A stretch of DNA of 64,000 nucleotides from Deltaproteobacteria bacterium (GCA_016208165.1 JACQYL010000014.1:27352-91351), one strand, 5' to 3'. Positions 36,441-46,259 are shown, numbered from the stretch's first letter. Program-made: numbers and translations. Notes: generated by a model not told the origin, from the sequence alone.

Positions 36441-37823
36441 CTATAGGATGTAACGGCTCAGGTCTTCATCCTTCTTGATGTCGGACAGCTTGGATTGGAC
36501 ATATTCCCGTGTAATGGTCATTCGCTCTCCCGACATCTCCGGAGCGCGGAAGGATACGTCTTCGAGGAGTGCTTCCAAAACCGTATGCAGTCTGCGAGCA
36601 CCTATATTCTCCGTGCGTTCGTTCACAAATTGAGCGATATCCGCTAGTTCTTCAATGGCTTCGTCGTCGAAAATCAGTTCTACGCCCTCCGTTTGGAGCA
36701 AGGCGACGTATTGTTTGATGAGCGCGTTCTGCGGTTCCGTCAGAATGCGAATGAAATCCTCTTTTCCAAGAGCTTCCAGCTCCACCCGAATCGGAAATCG
36801 ACCCTGCAGCTCCGGGACCAGATCGGACGGTTTGCAGCTATGAAAGGCACCCGCAGCAATGAAAAGGACATGGTCGGTTCTCACCATCCCGTACTTTGTG
36901 GTAACCGTACTGCCCTCTACAATGGGGAGTAAATCTCTCTGAACCCCTTCCCGAGACACGTCCGGGCCTTGCGTATGGTCCCGTCCCGCGATTTTGTCGA
37001 TCTCATCCAAGAAAATGATGCCGCCCTGTTCCACGCGATCAATGGCCTCCGAAGTGACATCATCCATGTCGATCAGTCGCTGGGCCTCCTCTTGCTGGAG
37101 GACCCTCAAAGCTTCCGGTACCCGCATCTTCCGTCTCTTGGTGCGCTTCGGAAACATATTTCCAAACATGTCCTTAAAATTGATGTCCACCTCTTCCATG
37201 CCCGGACCCGACAGGATTTCTACAAAAGGCACGTTCCGGTCCGGCACTTCCAGATCCACAAGGCGATGGTCGAGCTTCCCGGCGTGCAGCTGCCGGCGGA
37301 TCTTCTCCCGCGTATTCCCTTCCCGTTCACTCGGAGATCGAACGACCTCCAACGTCTTGTCGCCCGAATCCGATTCGTCGGTTCTTTCCTCCCGTTTAGG
37401 CATGGGCAGCAGTACATCCAACAAACGCTCTTCAGCTATTTCTTCCGCTCGTATCCGTACACGCTCCTGAGCCTCGGCCTTTACCATGCCGATCGCCAGC
37501 TCGGTGAGATCCCGGATCATGGATTCCACGTCTCGACCCACATAACCCACTTCCGTGAACTTCGAGGCTTCGACTTTCAGGAAAGGGGACTGAGTCAATT
37601 TGGCCAGTCTGCGAGCGATTTCCGTCTTCCCCACTCCCGTAGGTCCGATCATGATAATGTTTTTCGGAGCTATTTCGTCCTGCAACTCCTCGTCGACTTG
37701 CTGGCGTCGCCACCGGTTCCGCAACGCAATCGCAACGGACCGTTTGGCTCTACGCTGTCCTATAATAAACTTGTCCAGTTCGGACACGATTTCCCGCGGC
37801 GTCAGGGTTTGAGGGCCGGACAT
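36441..37823 (-). CDS. hslU: HslU, ATPase subunit of the HslUV protease
   Basis: A 460-residue AAA+ unfoldase. Walker A is [18 protein letters not shown], followed by [18 protein letters not shown] with the GYVG pore loop; Walker B is [14 protein letters not shown]; the C terminus ends SRYIL as required for docking into HslV. The variable I-domain lies about residues 110-235. HslU hexamers feed unfolded substrates into the HslV peptidase in the cytoplasm. Start at 37823 ([13 protein letters not shown]) is 4 bp after the hslV stop. Upstream frame extension is not family-like. Confidence 0.98.
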   Translation of the reverse strand: MSGPQTLTPREIVSELDKFIIGQRRAKRSVAIALRNRWRRQQVDEELQDEIAPKNIIMIGPTGVGKTEIARRLAKLTQSPFLKVEASKFTEVGYVGRDVESMIRDLTELAIGMVKAEAQERVRIRAEEIAEERLLDVLLPMPKREERTDESDSGDKTLEVVRSPSEREGNTREKIRRQLHAGKLDHRLVDLEVPDRNVPFVEILSGPGMEEVDINFKDMFGNMFPKRTKRRKMRVPEALRVLQQEEAQRLIDMDDVTSEAIDRVEQGGIIFLDEIDKIAGRDHTQGPDVSREGVQRDLLPIVEGSTVTTKYGMVRTDHVLFIAAGAFHSCKPSDLVPELQGRFPIRVELEALGKEDFIRILTEPQNALIKQYVALLQTEGVELIFDDEAIEELADIAQFVNERTENIGARRLHTVLEALLEDVSFRAPEMSGERMTITREYVQSKLSDIKKDEDLSRYIL

Positions 37824-37827
37824 GGCG

Positions 37828-38364
37828 TTAAAGCTCCTCGATAATGATCTCGGTATTGGTGTATACACAAATGGATGCGGCTATTCGCATGGCCTCTCGG
37901 GCAATTTCCACTGCCCCCAGATCCGAATTCCGTACCAATGCCAATGCGGCGGACAGGGCATATGGTCCTCCGGAACCAATGGCCATTACCCCCTGATCCG
38001 GTTCGATAACGTCCCCCGTACCGCTGATCAGAAAGGAACGCTCCCGGTCCGCCGCCAGAAGCAATGCCTCGAGGCGTCGCAGTATTCTATCGGTCCGCCA
38101 GTCCTTTGCAAGCTCCACCGCCGATCGGGTGAGATTCCCGTTATACTGATCGAGTTTGGCCTCGAGACGTTCGAACAAGGTAAAGGCATCTGCCGTGGCT
38201 CCGGCAAATCCGGCCAGTATCTTATCGTTGTAAAGCTTTCTCACCTTCCTCGCTCGGGCCTTTACCACGGTTTCACCGATGCTTACCTGGCCGTCCCCGG
38301 CCATCACGGTGATTCCCCGGTGCTGCAGCGCCAGGACCGTCGTCCCCCTGAATTCACGGATCAT
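37828..38364 (-). CDS. hslV: HslV, peptidase subunit of the HslUV protease
   Basis: A 178-residue proteasome-like peptidase. [17 protein letters not shown] places the catalytic N-terminal Thr (first T of G-TT-V-L) after a short propeptide of about seven residues, removed on maturation. [29 protein letters not shown] and [14 protein letters not shown] are conserved. The start at 38364 lies in an ATGA overlap with the xerC stop; a further in-frame ATG at 38385 would lengthen the propeptide. Forms a double hexamer capped by HslU. Confidence 0.97.
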   Translation of the reverse strand: MIREFRGTTVLALQHRGITVMAGDGQVSIGETVVKARARKVRKLYNDKILAGFAGATADAFTLFERLEAKLDQYNGNLTRSAVELAKDWRTDRILRRLEALLLAADRERSFLISGTGDVIEPDQGVMAIGSGGPYALSAALALVRNSDLGAVEIAREAMRIAASICVYTNTEIIIEEL

Positions 38365-39269
38365 TCTCGACTGCGTGGATGGCATGCGTCGTACACCTCC
38401 ATGAGCTTGTCCAGACTTACATGAGTATATTTTTGTGTAGTGGACAGGCTCGCGTGTCCAAGTAACTCCTGTATGGCCCTCAAATCGGCCCCCGAATCCA
38501 GAAGGTGCGTGGCAAAGGAATGCCGCAGGACATGGGGGCTCACCTTCATGTTCGAGCCGCACAGTCGGATGTATTTATCCACTATGCGCGCCACGCTTCT
38601 AGGAGTGAGGCGACCGCCATGATGGTTGAGAAACAGCGCTTCTGCACCCTTTGAAGCCGAACGTTTTTTTCGCAGGTTCTCAGACTTCTCAAGGTAGCGT
38701 CGAATGGCCGTCAACGCCTTCGAACCGATGGGCACAACCCGCTCTTTACTCCCTTTGCCCATTACCCGCGCACAGTTCTCCTCAAAAAAAACGGAACCCA
38801 CATTCAACCCGGTCAGCTCGCTCACTCGAAGACCGGCGGAATAGAGGGTCTCTAAAATAGCTCGATCCCTCAGGCCCAGGACTGTTTCCTCTTGAGCGGC
38901 GTCCAGCAAAGCGAACATGTCGTCCACCGGTAGGAACCGCGAAACCGGCTTTTCCTGACGTGGCGAAAAAATGGCTGCAACAGGATTCCGCTGGATGACA
39001 CCGTTCTTGAGGAGATATCTGAAAAAGCTCCTGAGCGAGGAAAGCTTACGATTAATACTCGTTTTTTTTGAAGTACCGTGTAACTCGGCCAGATACGATC
39101 GTATCAGATAATGATCGACTTCCCCCGGCGACGCCTCTTTTTTATCACAGTGCTCTGCCGCAAAGCGCAGAAACGCTTGAAGGTCACTCCGGTAGGCCCG
39201 AACCGTGTGCGGAGACAACCCCCTATCTTTTTGAAGGTGCCTGACGAATTGGAGCACGTATTGATTCAC
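38361..39269 (-). CDS. xerC: Tyrosine recombinase XerC-type
   Basis: A 302-residue recombinase. N-terminal core-binding domain ([20 protein letters not shown]) to about residue 95, then the catalytic domain with Arg in [15 protein letters not shown], Lys in [13 protein letters not shown], His-x-x-Arg in [15 protein letters not shown], and the Tyr nucleophile in [10 protein letters not shown]. With XerD it resolves chromosome dimers at dif. GTG at 39269 gives the usual length of about 300; a TTG at 39314 is unlikely. It is followed by hslV with ATGA overlap, the common xerC-hslV-hslU order of many bacteria. Confidence 0.94.
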   Translation of the reverse strand: MNQYVLQFVRHLQKDRGLSPHTVRAYRSDLQAFLRFAAEHCDKKEASPGEVDHYLIRSYLAELHGTSKKTSINRKLSSLRSFFRYLLKNGVIQRNPVAAIFSPRQEKPVSRFLPVDDMFALLDAAQEETVLGLRDRAILETLYSAGLRVSELTGLNVGSVFFEENCARVMGKGSKERVVPIGSKALTAIRRYLEKSENLRKKRSASKGAEALFLNHHGGRLTPRSVARIVDKYIRLCGSNMKVSPHVLRHSFATHLLDSGADLRAIQELLGHASLSTTQKYTHVSLDKLMEVYDACHPRSRE

Positions 39270-39293
39270 GGGGTCACATCCCGAAAAAAAAGA

Positions 39294-39322
39294 ATTATAT
39301 GCATAATCCAACAAAAAGAAAA
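39294..39322 (-). promoter_or_regulatory. Promoter candidate for the xerC-hslVU-arg-dap run
   Basis: On the minus strand a perfect TATAAT (39299-39294) lies 17 nt downstream of TTTTCT, a poor -35 box, in an AT-rich strip between the RNase gene and xerC. Transcription would begin about 20 nt before the GTG start. The perfect -10 and position are the support; the -35 is weak. Confidence 0.35.
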
Positions 39323-39374
39323 GAAAAAATCAAAGCTAAACCTTGGAAAAGATGCTGGATCTTTGGGGGAGAAA

Positions 39375-41360
39375 TTAACTGAGACTGATCCTGAACACGT
39401 CGTCTCGAGGATTCGAACGATCGATGCGTACCTGAATAAATTCGCCCGGTTGAAGCTGTACGGTCGGAAGAAAGGAAAGGTTGCACTCGAATAAGGCATC
39501 CGTGAGCACCACTCTGTAATTTCGAGCATGTTTCTCGAGCACCAACGCCTGAACGGTCTGTCCTTGCATCTTCTTGAAGTATTTCAGCATCCAGTATCGG
39601 TGACGCCGGTTTTTGATCATATTGGCGCGCTTGACCGCGGGTTCCAGCTCGACGAGCATCTCCGCCAGTTGCTCCTCCCCATACACCGGGGACCCGCCCG
39701 AAAGAGCGGACATGATTTGTCGCTGGGTCACAAGATCCATGTACCTTCGAAGCGGGGACGTCATATTCGTGTATGCAGGCACTCCCAGGCAACTGTGAGC
39801 GGCCACGCGCGTTTGAAGATTCAGTGGTTGAAGTTGCCTTCGCTGTTTGAAAATACAGAACAGGTCGTTATTCAAATCACCCTCGATACGCTCCTTCGGC
39901 GGGCCCTGGCTCCGGAAAAATGCGGGTACACCCATCGAACCCAGAAATTCCGCGGCAAGACGGTTGGCAAGTATCATGCTCTCCGAAACAATGATCCGGC
40001 TGATGCTGTCCCGCTCGATCTTCTTAATCGAAATATTACCATCCGGTTCTATGAATACGGCGATCTCGAAGGGAGGTTGCGGAATAGCGCCCGCATCCAA
40101 CCGCTCCTGCATCAATTGCCGGGTAATCCGGGCGAGCAGGTGAATATCTTCGTCGCGGTCATGCAGCAAATTGACTTCCGAGTAGGTCATGCGCCGTTTC
40201 ACGCGGATGACGCTCGGCACAAAGCGATATCCCACGACTTGCAGACTGGAATTCAGATCCACCAGCAGGCTTAATGCCAGTTTTTCTTCGCCTGCCCGAA
40301 GGCTGCACAGCTTGTCCGAGACCTCGGCGGGCAGCATCGCGATCCGTTCGTCGGGCATATAGATGGACGTCCCTCTTTCCCTTGCGCATTCGTCCAAGGG
40401 AGTGCCCGGACCTATGTAAGAAGACACATCCGTGATGTGAATGCCCAGTTGGAAGCCTGAATCCGTCTTTGCTATGCTTAACGCATCGTCAAAATCCGAC
40501 GTCGCCATGCTATCAATGGTCAACGTCATAAGACCCATGGCGTCCACTCTGCCTTCAGCGGAGCCCGGACCTTCCGCCACCATCCGTCTTGTCTGTTCCT
40601 CCACCTCATCCGGAAACGCGATAGGCACCTGATACTGATCGAGGTCCAGGTTTTGATCCGGGGTCCACACACCCAGCTTCACCAGAACTTCGAACGCCTT
40701 GTCCGTGCTTCCGACTTCCGCCCGTTTGAGCAACGCCTCCCCTTTTCGAAACAAGGGGGCTGTGCAATCGCCCAAGGCAGCCGCTTTGAGCGCCTCGATC
40801 AAGTCGCCGTGCTCATCGATGTCCAACGGGATCTTTCCATGCGCCAGGGTGTTCTTCAGCCATACACTTTCTCTGATCAGTTCCTCTTCCCGTCGGGCTT
40901 CGATTTCCCTCTGTTCGAGCAACAACGCCACCTTTTCGGAAGTCTGGGGATAGGCCCGATTGTCTTTATACTTGAAGTGGATACGATCATTAATGACGGC
41001 TCGGACGAACGCGGCCTCGTGGTCCGGAGACGAAGCGTCGCCAAACACCAAGTCCGCCAGGAACCCGGGATCGAAGCTCGTGTCTTCCCCTTCAACGAGT
41101 TCCCACACCTCTTTCACGTCAATCCGTTCCTGAAGTTCTTTCCTTTTCGCCGCTACAGCCCGGATTTGTTCTTCGACACGATGCCGGGGTTCTTTCAGGT
41201 TCAGCGAACGACTGTCTATGTGGAGAATGCGAGCGACTCCCAGGTTCACTTCGCGGCCGGCTTCATTCAAGGCCTGGATCCTATTCCCCCGGTCCTGGAG
41301 GCATACCGCGACCCTGAACGTTCGATCCTCCATGTATTCGACCACCTTGCCGGGTTCCAT
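39375..41360 (-). CDS. RNase II/RNase R family exoribonuclease (RNB domain)
   Basis: A 661-residue protein. The RNB catalytic domain spans about residues 265-570: LTIDSMATSDFDDALSIA carries the metal-binding aspartates, GTSIYMPDERIAMLPAEVS and VKRRMTYSEVN follow, and YTNMTSPLRRYMDLVTQRQ is the signature near its end. A short OB-like domain lies before it, and an S1-like end (QALVLEKHARNYRVVLTD) follows. The enzyme degrades RNA 3' to 5'. It is shorter than E. coli RNase R and has an N-terminal region of some 260 residues unlike RNase II. The upstream ATP-grasp gene ends one base before its ATG, so they form an operon. Confidence 0.92.
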   Translation of the reverse strand: MEPGKVVEYMEDRTFRVAVCLQDRGNRIQALNEAGREVNLGVARILHIDSRSLNLKEPRHRVEEQIRAVAAKRKELQERIDVKEVWELVEGEDTSFDPGFLADLVFGDASSPDHEAAFVRAVINDRIHFKYKDNRAYPQTSEKVALLLEQREIEARREEELIRESVWLKNTLAHGKIPLDIDEHGDLIEALKAAALGDCTAPLFRKGEALLKRAEVGSTDKAFEVLVKLGVWTPDQNLDLDQYQVPIAFPDEVEEQTRRMVAEGPGSAEGRVDAMGLMTLTIDSMATSDFDDALSIAKTDSGFQLGIHITDVSSYIGPGTPLDECARERGTSIYMPDERIAMLPAEVSDKLCSLRAGEEKLALSLLVDLNSSLQVVGYRFVPSVIRVKRRMTYSEVNLLHDRDEDIHLLARITRQLMQERLDAGAIPQPPFEIAVFIEPDGNISIKKIERDSISRIIVSESMILANRLAAEFLGSMGVPAFFRSQGPPKERIEGDLNNDLFCIFKQRRQLQPLNLQTRVAAHSCLGVPAYTNMTSPLRRYMDLVTQRQIMSALSGGSPVYGEEQLAEMLVELEPAVKRANMIKNRRHRYWMLKYFKKMQGQTVQALVLEKHARNYRVVLTDALFECNLSFLPTVQLQPGEFIQVRIDRSNPRDDVFRISLS

Positions 41361-42179
41361 TCAGATCTCACCTCTCGCCAGCATTTCTTCTAAGATGCCT
41401 TTATAGCTCAAGCCCGCCGCCTTAAACCCTTTTCTTCCGTAGCGGAAGTTGGCCTCAAGCACATAGTAACGTAAACCGCTACTGACAACATCCACCCCCA
41501 CATCGTCGAATTGGCAAGACCGGGCGGTTTTATCGGCAATTTCGATAACGGCCTCCGGTATGTCGTTGAAGTCAATAGCCCCCCCCCGAGCCACGTTGGC
41601 TCTGAATTCGCCGGCAGCGGGGGTCCGACGATATGCCAACACCGGCTTGTATCCGATCAACACTACTCTATAGTCTATCGCGTTATTCAAGTATTCCTGG
41701 ATGTAGGCAACGGGGGTGTTCTCCAAATACCGCTTCAATTCATCCCGGCTGTCAACCAGAAAGACGCCTCGACCTGAATCGGATCCGCGGGGCGCCTTTG
41801 CCACGAACGGAAAGTCGAAATCCCTCAGGATGTCCTCAAAATGTCTCCGGAAATAAAGCCGGGTCCTGGGATGGGGAATTCCCATCAGCTTAAACAGGGT
41901 CGTCTGTCTGATTTTGTCGCCTGCATAGTAGCAGGATGCATACCCCGGAAACAGTCTCTTCCCTAAAGCGAGAAGCGGTTGCGACAGCAGCGCCGTAGGA
42001 TAGTACAGGACAGGCGCATTTCGAATGCATGACCATTCGGCCGGGCTGTAGTCCTCGAGGTTTGGACGCACACCCAACGTGATCACACCCCGGACCCCCT
42101 TCAGCCGGCTGCCGAACGCAACCTTCAACTTTCCGGATCGAATGTGTTCGAGACGATCCCTCTGCTCAGCAGGTTCCAA
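41361..42179 (-). CDS. RimK-like ATP-grasp ligase
   Basis: About 272 residues. The ATP-grasp domain shows FPFVAKAPRGSDSGRGVFLV (ATP-binding lysine and glycine loop), PVAYIQEYLNNAIDYRVVLIG, GEFRANVARGGAIDF and YYVLEANFRYGRKGF with the metal-binding Glu-Ala-Asn. Such enzymes join a carboxylate to an amine using ATP; RimK adds glutamates to ribosomal protein S6. Substrate is unknown here. An open frame to 42194 begins inside a terminator's T run, so a TTG at 42179 with GAGGAAG upstream is preferred. It directly precedes the RNase gene, suggesting a link with RNA or ribosome metabolism (inference). Confidence 0.82.
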   Translation of the reverse strand: MEPAEQRDRLEHIRSGKLKVAFGSRLKGVRGVITLGVRPNLEDYSPAEWSCIRNAPVLYYPTALLSQPLLALGKRLFPGYASCYYAGDKIRQTTLFKLMGIPHPRTRLYFRRHFEDILRDFDFPFVAKAPRGSDSGRGVFLVDSRDELKRYLENTPVAYIQEYLNNAIDYRVVLIGYKPVLAYRRTPAAGEFRANVARGGAIDFNDIPEAVIEIADKTARSCQFDDVGVDVVSSGLRYYVLEANFRYGRKGFKAAGLSYKGILEEMLARGEI

Positions 42180-42192
42180 AACTTCCTCAAAC

Positions 42193-42221
42193 AAAAAAAC
42201 CCCGCCTGTTGAAAAGCGGGG
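42193..42221 (-). terminator. Intrinsic terminator after ihfB
   Basis: On the minus strand CCCCGC pairs with GCGGGG around a 10-nt loop, followed immediately by seven T residues. It lies 32 bp after the ihfB stop and should end transcripts coming from rpsA and ihfB, at least partly, before the ATP-grasp gene. Confidence 0.85.
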
Positions 42222-42253
42222 AAATGTGTCCCTACATCGAGATCTTCCGGATG

Positions 42254-42532
42254 TCAGCGATTGATTCTTTCGAGAATCTCTTTTCCCGCTTTGAAATGAA
42301 TCTGACGTCGTGCGGGTTGGTAGCTGGTTTCCCCCGTCTTCGGATTGCGGATGGCTCTTGGCTTCCTTTCAACCACCTTCAGACGACCCAACCCCCGGAT
42401 CTCTACGGCATCACCCTTCCGGAGTGCGTCACTCATGGTTTCAAAAAACAGGTTCACCAAGAGTTCCAAGTCCCCCCGGAGTACATCCGCATGGTTGGAA
42501 AACGTACGTTCTATCAGTTCAGATTTCAGCAT
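42254..42532 (-). CDS. ihfB: Integration host factor, beta-subunit type (HU/IHF family)
   Basis: A 92-residue DNA-bending protein. MLKSELIERTFSNH start, VEIRGLGRLKVVERKPRAIR with the beta-arm, RNPKTGETSYQPARRQIHF containing the conserved RNPKTGE tip with intercalating Pro, and FKAGKEILERI. It begins like IHF-beta and lies downstream of rpsA (with sppA between), the arrangement seen for ihfB in many proteobacteria. Both IHF-beta and an HU-like homodimer are possible from sequence; genomic position favours ihfB. An intrinsic terminator follows. Confidence 0.9.
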   Translation of the reverse strand: MLKSELIERTFSNHADVLRGDLELLVNLFFETMSDALRKGDAVEIRGLGRLKVVERKPRAIRNPKTGETSYQPARRQIHFKAGKEILERINR

Positions 42533-42577
42533 AGCCGTAACTTCAACGAGAACTGGACCTATACCCTTAAAGGGCTT

Positions 42578-43424
42578 CTAGTGGAGGGCCAAAAGTCTGG
42601 GGCTGTTTATGCCTAACCGCTCCGTGACACCGCTTAAAAACTCGTCCAAGAAATAGTCCATCCACGAATGTCTTTTTCGAGCGGGCTGAACGATGGCGAC
42701 TTTCCCATGGATGCCCGCCAGGGATTTTGCAATTCGCATGGCGTCTTCGAAATTGCCCGTTTCGTCCACCAGGCCCAACTCCTTAGCCTGCGATCCCGTC
42801 ATGATTCGTCCGTCTGCAATGTCTCGGACCTGCCCCTCGGAAAGATCACGTCCCTTCGCCACATCCGCGATGAATTGTTCGTGAACGTCGTCGATCACGT
42901 TCTGCAGCAACTTCCGTTCGTCCTCGGTCATATCCCGGTATGGGGATCCCATGTCCTTGTACTTCCCGGCCTTTATTGAGAACAAATCGAGCCCCAGTTT
43001 CTCGAACAATTGCTGCACATTGGAAAGCTGGATCACCACCCCGATGCTGCCCGTGATGGTTCCCGGGCTCGCAACGATCTTGTTTGCTCCCGCGGCGATA
43101 TAATAGCCTCCTGACGCCGCCACGTTCCCGAGAAACGCTACCACCGGTTTCCTGTGATGGCGCAACCCCACCTCCGGGAGATTCGATCAGGATGATAATG
43201 GCCTTGATGTCCTTGTCTTCCTTGTACTGAGCCAGCAAATCCGTGAAGGGCTTACCGTCCGATATAACACCCCTTATTTCGAGGAGAGCCACTTGATCGC
43301 CGAATGGAGCACCGGAGGAACCGCTCGACAGGTAGAGCATGCCAATGACCGCAGCACACAACACCGCCATGATTAGAACAATCATCGCCATCGAAAACAA
43401 TACGGGGTGTTTCTTCATTGGCAA
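42578..43424 (-). pseudogene. sppA: Signal peptide peptidase SppA, disrupted by an out-of-frame deletion
   Basis: The first part (43424 to about 43160) encodes a membrane anchor (VLFSMAMIVLIMAVLCAAVIGML) and VALLEIRGVISDGKPF through IESPGGGVAPSQE, all normal for the short SppA type. It then loses frame. The remaining part, in another frame from about 43155 to 42578, resumes with KPVVAFLGNVAASGGYYIAA (catalytic Ser in AASGG) and continues normally to the end, with KAGKYKDMGSPYR carrying the likely catalytic Lys. About ten residues expected between SQE and KPVV are missing. This is either a true inactivating deletion or an assembly or sequencing fault. Gene order rpsA-sppA-ihfB is typical. Confidence 0.87.
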
Positions 43425-43569
43425 AAGAGGAGGAAGGCATGATGCACCGCTGAAAGAACCGGAGCGTCCGCCTTACGGATGATCTTTCGGCACACCACTA
43501 TACCCGCATCGGATGGACGGACCAAACCTCCGACCGTACGTCATCCTGTCGACCGTTCGGGCCGGCCTC

Positions 43570-45477
43570 CTATTCCTCCGTTGAATCGTCCGGATCGGAC
43601 TGTTGCTGATTTGCCTCTCTGCTTTCTTTTAGCAGGTCTCCAAGGTTTGGAAATGACGTTGACGAACCGCTGAGGTAATCGCGAATGGTCGCCTTGTCGC
43701 TCTCCTCTTCGAGACGGCGAAGAGAAAGTCCGATTTTTCGCTCCTTGCGATTCACGTTCACAACCTTGGCAGTAACCACGTCTCCAACATTGAACTGCCC
43801 GACAGGGGTCTTAACTTTCTCGGCGCTGATTTCCGAGACATGGATGAGACCTTCGATGCCCGGCTCGACTTCGACAAAGATGCCGAAATCCGTCACATTG
43901 GTGATCGTACCGGATATTCGACTGCCGACCTTGTATTTCCTCGGAATCTCTTCCCAAGGATCGGGCGTCACATGCTTGATGCTCAGAGAGAACCGTTCGT
44001 TTTCACGATCGATTTTCAGCACCTTGGCCTGAACTTCCTGGCCTTTCTTAAACAATTCGGATGGGTGTTTGACCCGTTTGGTCCAGGAAAGATCGGAAAT
44101 GTGAACCAGCCCGTCAATTCCTTCGTCAATGCCGATGAACACTCCGAAGTCCGTAATGTTCTTGATCTTTCCTTCGATGATGGTCCCCACCGGATATTTC
44201 TCTCCGATCACATCCCAAGGGTTGGGCTCGACCTGCTTCAAACCAAGAGAAATTCTTCTGTTGGTTGGGTCAATATCCAGGACCATGGCTTCCACTTCAT
44301 CACCCACGTTCACTACCATGGACGGATGCCGAATCTTCTTTGTCCAAGACATCTCCGACAGATGGATCAAGCCCTCGATGCCTTCCTCCACTTCGACGAA
44401 CGCACCGTAATCCGTCAAACTGACCACACGCCCTTGAATCCGGGCGCTGGGAGGATATTTTTCCGATGCGGTGGTCCACGGGTCGGGCTGCAGCTGTTTC
44501 ATGCCTAAGGAAACACGCTCCGTTCCCTGATCAAAATTCAGGACCTTGACCTTGACTTCGTCGCCGATCTTGATCAACTCGGAAGGATGCTTGACGCGCC
44601 CCCAGGACATGTCCGTTATGTGAAGCAAACCGTCCAGTCCGCCCAAATCGATAAATGCTCCGTAGTCCGTTATATTCTTGACGATACCAATGAGTACGTC
44701 TTGCTCCTGTATCTTTTTCAGGGTCGTTTCGCGAGCTTTTTGCCGGTGTTGTTCCAGAATAGCCCTTCGCGAGATGACCACATTGCTGCGCTTCTTGTTG
44801 TACTTGAGGATCTGGAATTCAAACGTCTTGTTTACAAGGGAATCCATATCCTTTACGGGGCGCAGGTCCACCTGAGAACCCGGCAAAAAGGCCGGAACGC
44901 CGATGTCTACGGTGAATCCGCCTTTTACTCTCGCCGTTATGGCGCCTTTGATCACCTGGCCTTCATTATACGCCCGGCGAATGTCGTCCCATACCTTGAT
45001 CTTTGCGGCCTTTTCCTTCGAGAGCAGGATCTCGCCATCTTCATCTTCCCGTCGTTCGAGAAGAACATCAATGGTGTCACCCACTGCCACTTGAGCTTCA
45101 CCCTGTTCATCCAAGAATTCTGAAATCGAGATCTGCCCTTCAGACTTGTAACCCACATCCACAACAACAAAGTCTTTGGTGACCTGAATCACAGTCCCTG
45201 CGATGACTTCACCCTCTTGGAGAGACCGCAGGCTCTCCTCGTACAGCTCTTTCATGTCCATGGATTCCATTGACACGTCGTCTTCCCGAGTTTCGGAATC
45301 CCGACTTGCATTGCCATCGGCGCCTGACACGGAATCGTCCTTCCCTGATAACGCTTGTTGCGCAGCAGCGGAAGAGTTCGCGTCACCGGTTGCTTTCGGC
45401 GTTCCCGCGCGACCTTGCTCTTCCGGGTCCCTTTGATTGTCGGTTTGGTTGTTGGTGTTAACGATTGGCTCCTCCAT
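43570..45477 (-). CDS. rpsA: 30S ribosomal protein S1
   Basis: A 635-residue protein with six S1 RNA-binding domains between about residues 93 and 600; repeats such as ITDYGAFIDLGGLDGLLHI, LTDYGAFVEVEEGIEGLIHL, ITDFGVFIGIDEGIDGLVHI and VTDFGIFVEVEPGIEGLIHV are plain. S1 recruits mRNA to the ribosome. It is longer than the E. coli protein because of a low-complexity, acidic N-terminal extension of about 80 residues (NTNNQ, GDANSS, SETREDD stretches), unusual for the family. It lies between cmk and sppA/ihfB, a conserved neighbourhood. Confidence 0.98.
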   Translation of the reverse strand: MEEPIVNTNNQTDNQRDPEEQGRAGTPKATGDANSSAAAQQALSGKDDSVSGADGNASRDSETREDDVSMESMDMKELYEESLRSLQEGEVIAGTVIQVTKDFVVVDVGYKSEGQISISEFLDEQGEAQVAVGDTIDVLLERREDEDGEILLSKEKAAKIKVWDDIRRAYNEGQVIKGAITARVKGGFTVDIGVPAFLPGSQVDLRPVKDMDSLVNKTFEFQILKYNKKRSNVVISRRAILEQHRQKARETTLKKIQEQDVLIGIVKNITDYGAFIDLGGLDGLLHITDMSWGRVKHPSELIKIGDEVKVKVLNFDQGTERVSLGMKQLQPDPWTTASEKYPPSARIQGRVVSLTDYGAFVEVEEGIEGLIHLSEMSWTKKIRHPSMVVNVGDEVEAMVLDIDPTNRRISLGLKQVEPNPWDVIGEKYPVGTIIEGKIKNITDFGVFIGIDEGIDGLVHISDLSWTKRVKHPSELFKKGQEVQAKVLKIDRENERFSLSIKHVTPDPWEEIPRKYKVGSRISGTITNVTDFGIFVEVEPGIEGLIHVSEISAEKVKTPVGQFNVGDVVTAKVVNVNRKERKIGLSLRRLEEESDKATIRDYLSGSSTSFPNLGDLLKESREANQQQSDPDDSTEE

Positions 45478-45532
45478 GCACAGTAACCCCCTATAGTGTA
45501 TTCACCACAATTGGCCCACACGACCGGTGAAA

Positions 45533-45561
45533 GATATACCTTACCAAAATGTCTATGTAAA
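45533..45561 (-). promoter_or_regulatory. Promoter candidate for rpsA
   Basis: On the minus strand TTTACA (45561-45556) and TATATC (45538-45533) are separated by 17 nt. The site lies 56 bp upstream of the rpsA start in the gap after cmk. A TTGACA directly next to the -35 box is at a less suitable spacing. Confidence 0.5.
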
Positions 45562-45563
45562 TG

Positions 45564-46259
45564 TCAAATTTCCACTCCGCTCATTTTGACTCTCACGACT
45601 CCTAACATCATAGCCAGTACTTCCTCCAACGATCGCCTGGAAGAATCTATGATCTCGGCTCCCGGCGCGGGCCGGAGCGGCGCTTCTTTTCGTTCGCTAT
45701 CCTGCTTGTCTCGCCTCTCAATGTCCCGGAGGACCTCTTCTTCAAGGATTTCCCGACATGAAGCCTTCAGCTCGAGATATCTCCTGCGAGCCCTCACAAC
45801 GGGGTCCGCCGTCAGATAAAACTTGACTTGTGCATCGGGAAAAACCACGGTGCCCATATCGCGACCTTCAGCCACCAGGTTTGCATCCCGGGCAAATTCC
45901 CGCTGTCGCTGCGACATGCTATGCCGCACTTCTCTTCGCTTGCTCAGCTCGGAGGCCAGCATGGTAACCTCGGGCAAACGTATCTCGTTTGACACGTCCC
46001 TGTCCCCGAGGAAGGCAAAAACATGCCCGTCTTCCTCCGAAACAAAACGGATACAAAAAGCGGCCAGCATCGCTTCCAGATCCCGGTTTCCACCCTGCTT
46101 GCGATCTTCATACACCATCAGGGCAAACGCCCGGTACATGGCTCCCGTGTCCAGATACATGAAATCCAACGTTCGGGCCAGGAGCTTGCTGACGGAACTC
46201 TTTCCTGAACCCGAGGGACCGTCAACGGTGATCACCCACGAGGTCAAACGGTCCGACAT
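45564..46259 (-). CDS. cmk: Cytidylate kinase
   Basis: A 231-residue nucleoside monophosphate kinase. VITVDGPSGSGKSSVSKLLA is the P-loop, FMYLDTGAMYRAFALM the CMP site, and VAEGRDMGTVVFPDAQVKFY plus RARRRYLEL are further landmarks. It phosphorylates CMP and dCMP. ATG at 46259 gives the family N terminus; the open frame continues 32 codons upstream without resemblance. In order hisC-cmk-rpsA on the minus strand. Length normal. Confidence 0.97.
   Translation of the reverse strand: MSDRLTSWVITVDGPSGSGKSSVSKLLARTLDFMYLDTGAMYRAFALMVYEDRKQGGNRDLEAMLAAFCIRFVSEEDGHVFAFLGDRDVSNEIRLPEVTMLASELSKRREVRHSMSQRQREFARDANLVAEGRDMGTVVFPDAQVKFYLTADPVVRARRRYLELKASCREILEEEVLRDIERRDKQDSERKEAPLRPAPGAEIIDSSRRSLEEVLAMMLGVVRVKMSGVEI

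Noticed and set aside
41361..42194. Longer start for the ATP-grasp gene at TTG 42194
   Set aside because: That codon lies at the end of the T run of an intrinsic terminator, so a transcript beginning or ending there could not be translated from it normally; 42179 has a proper ribosome binding site.
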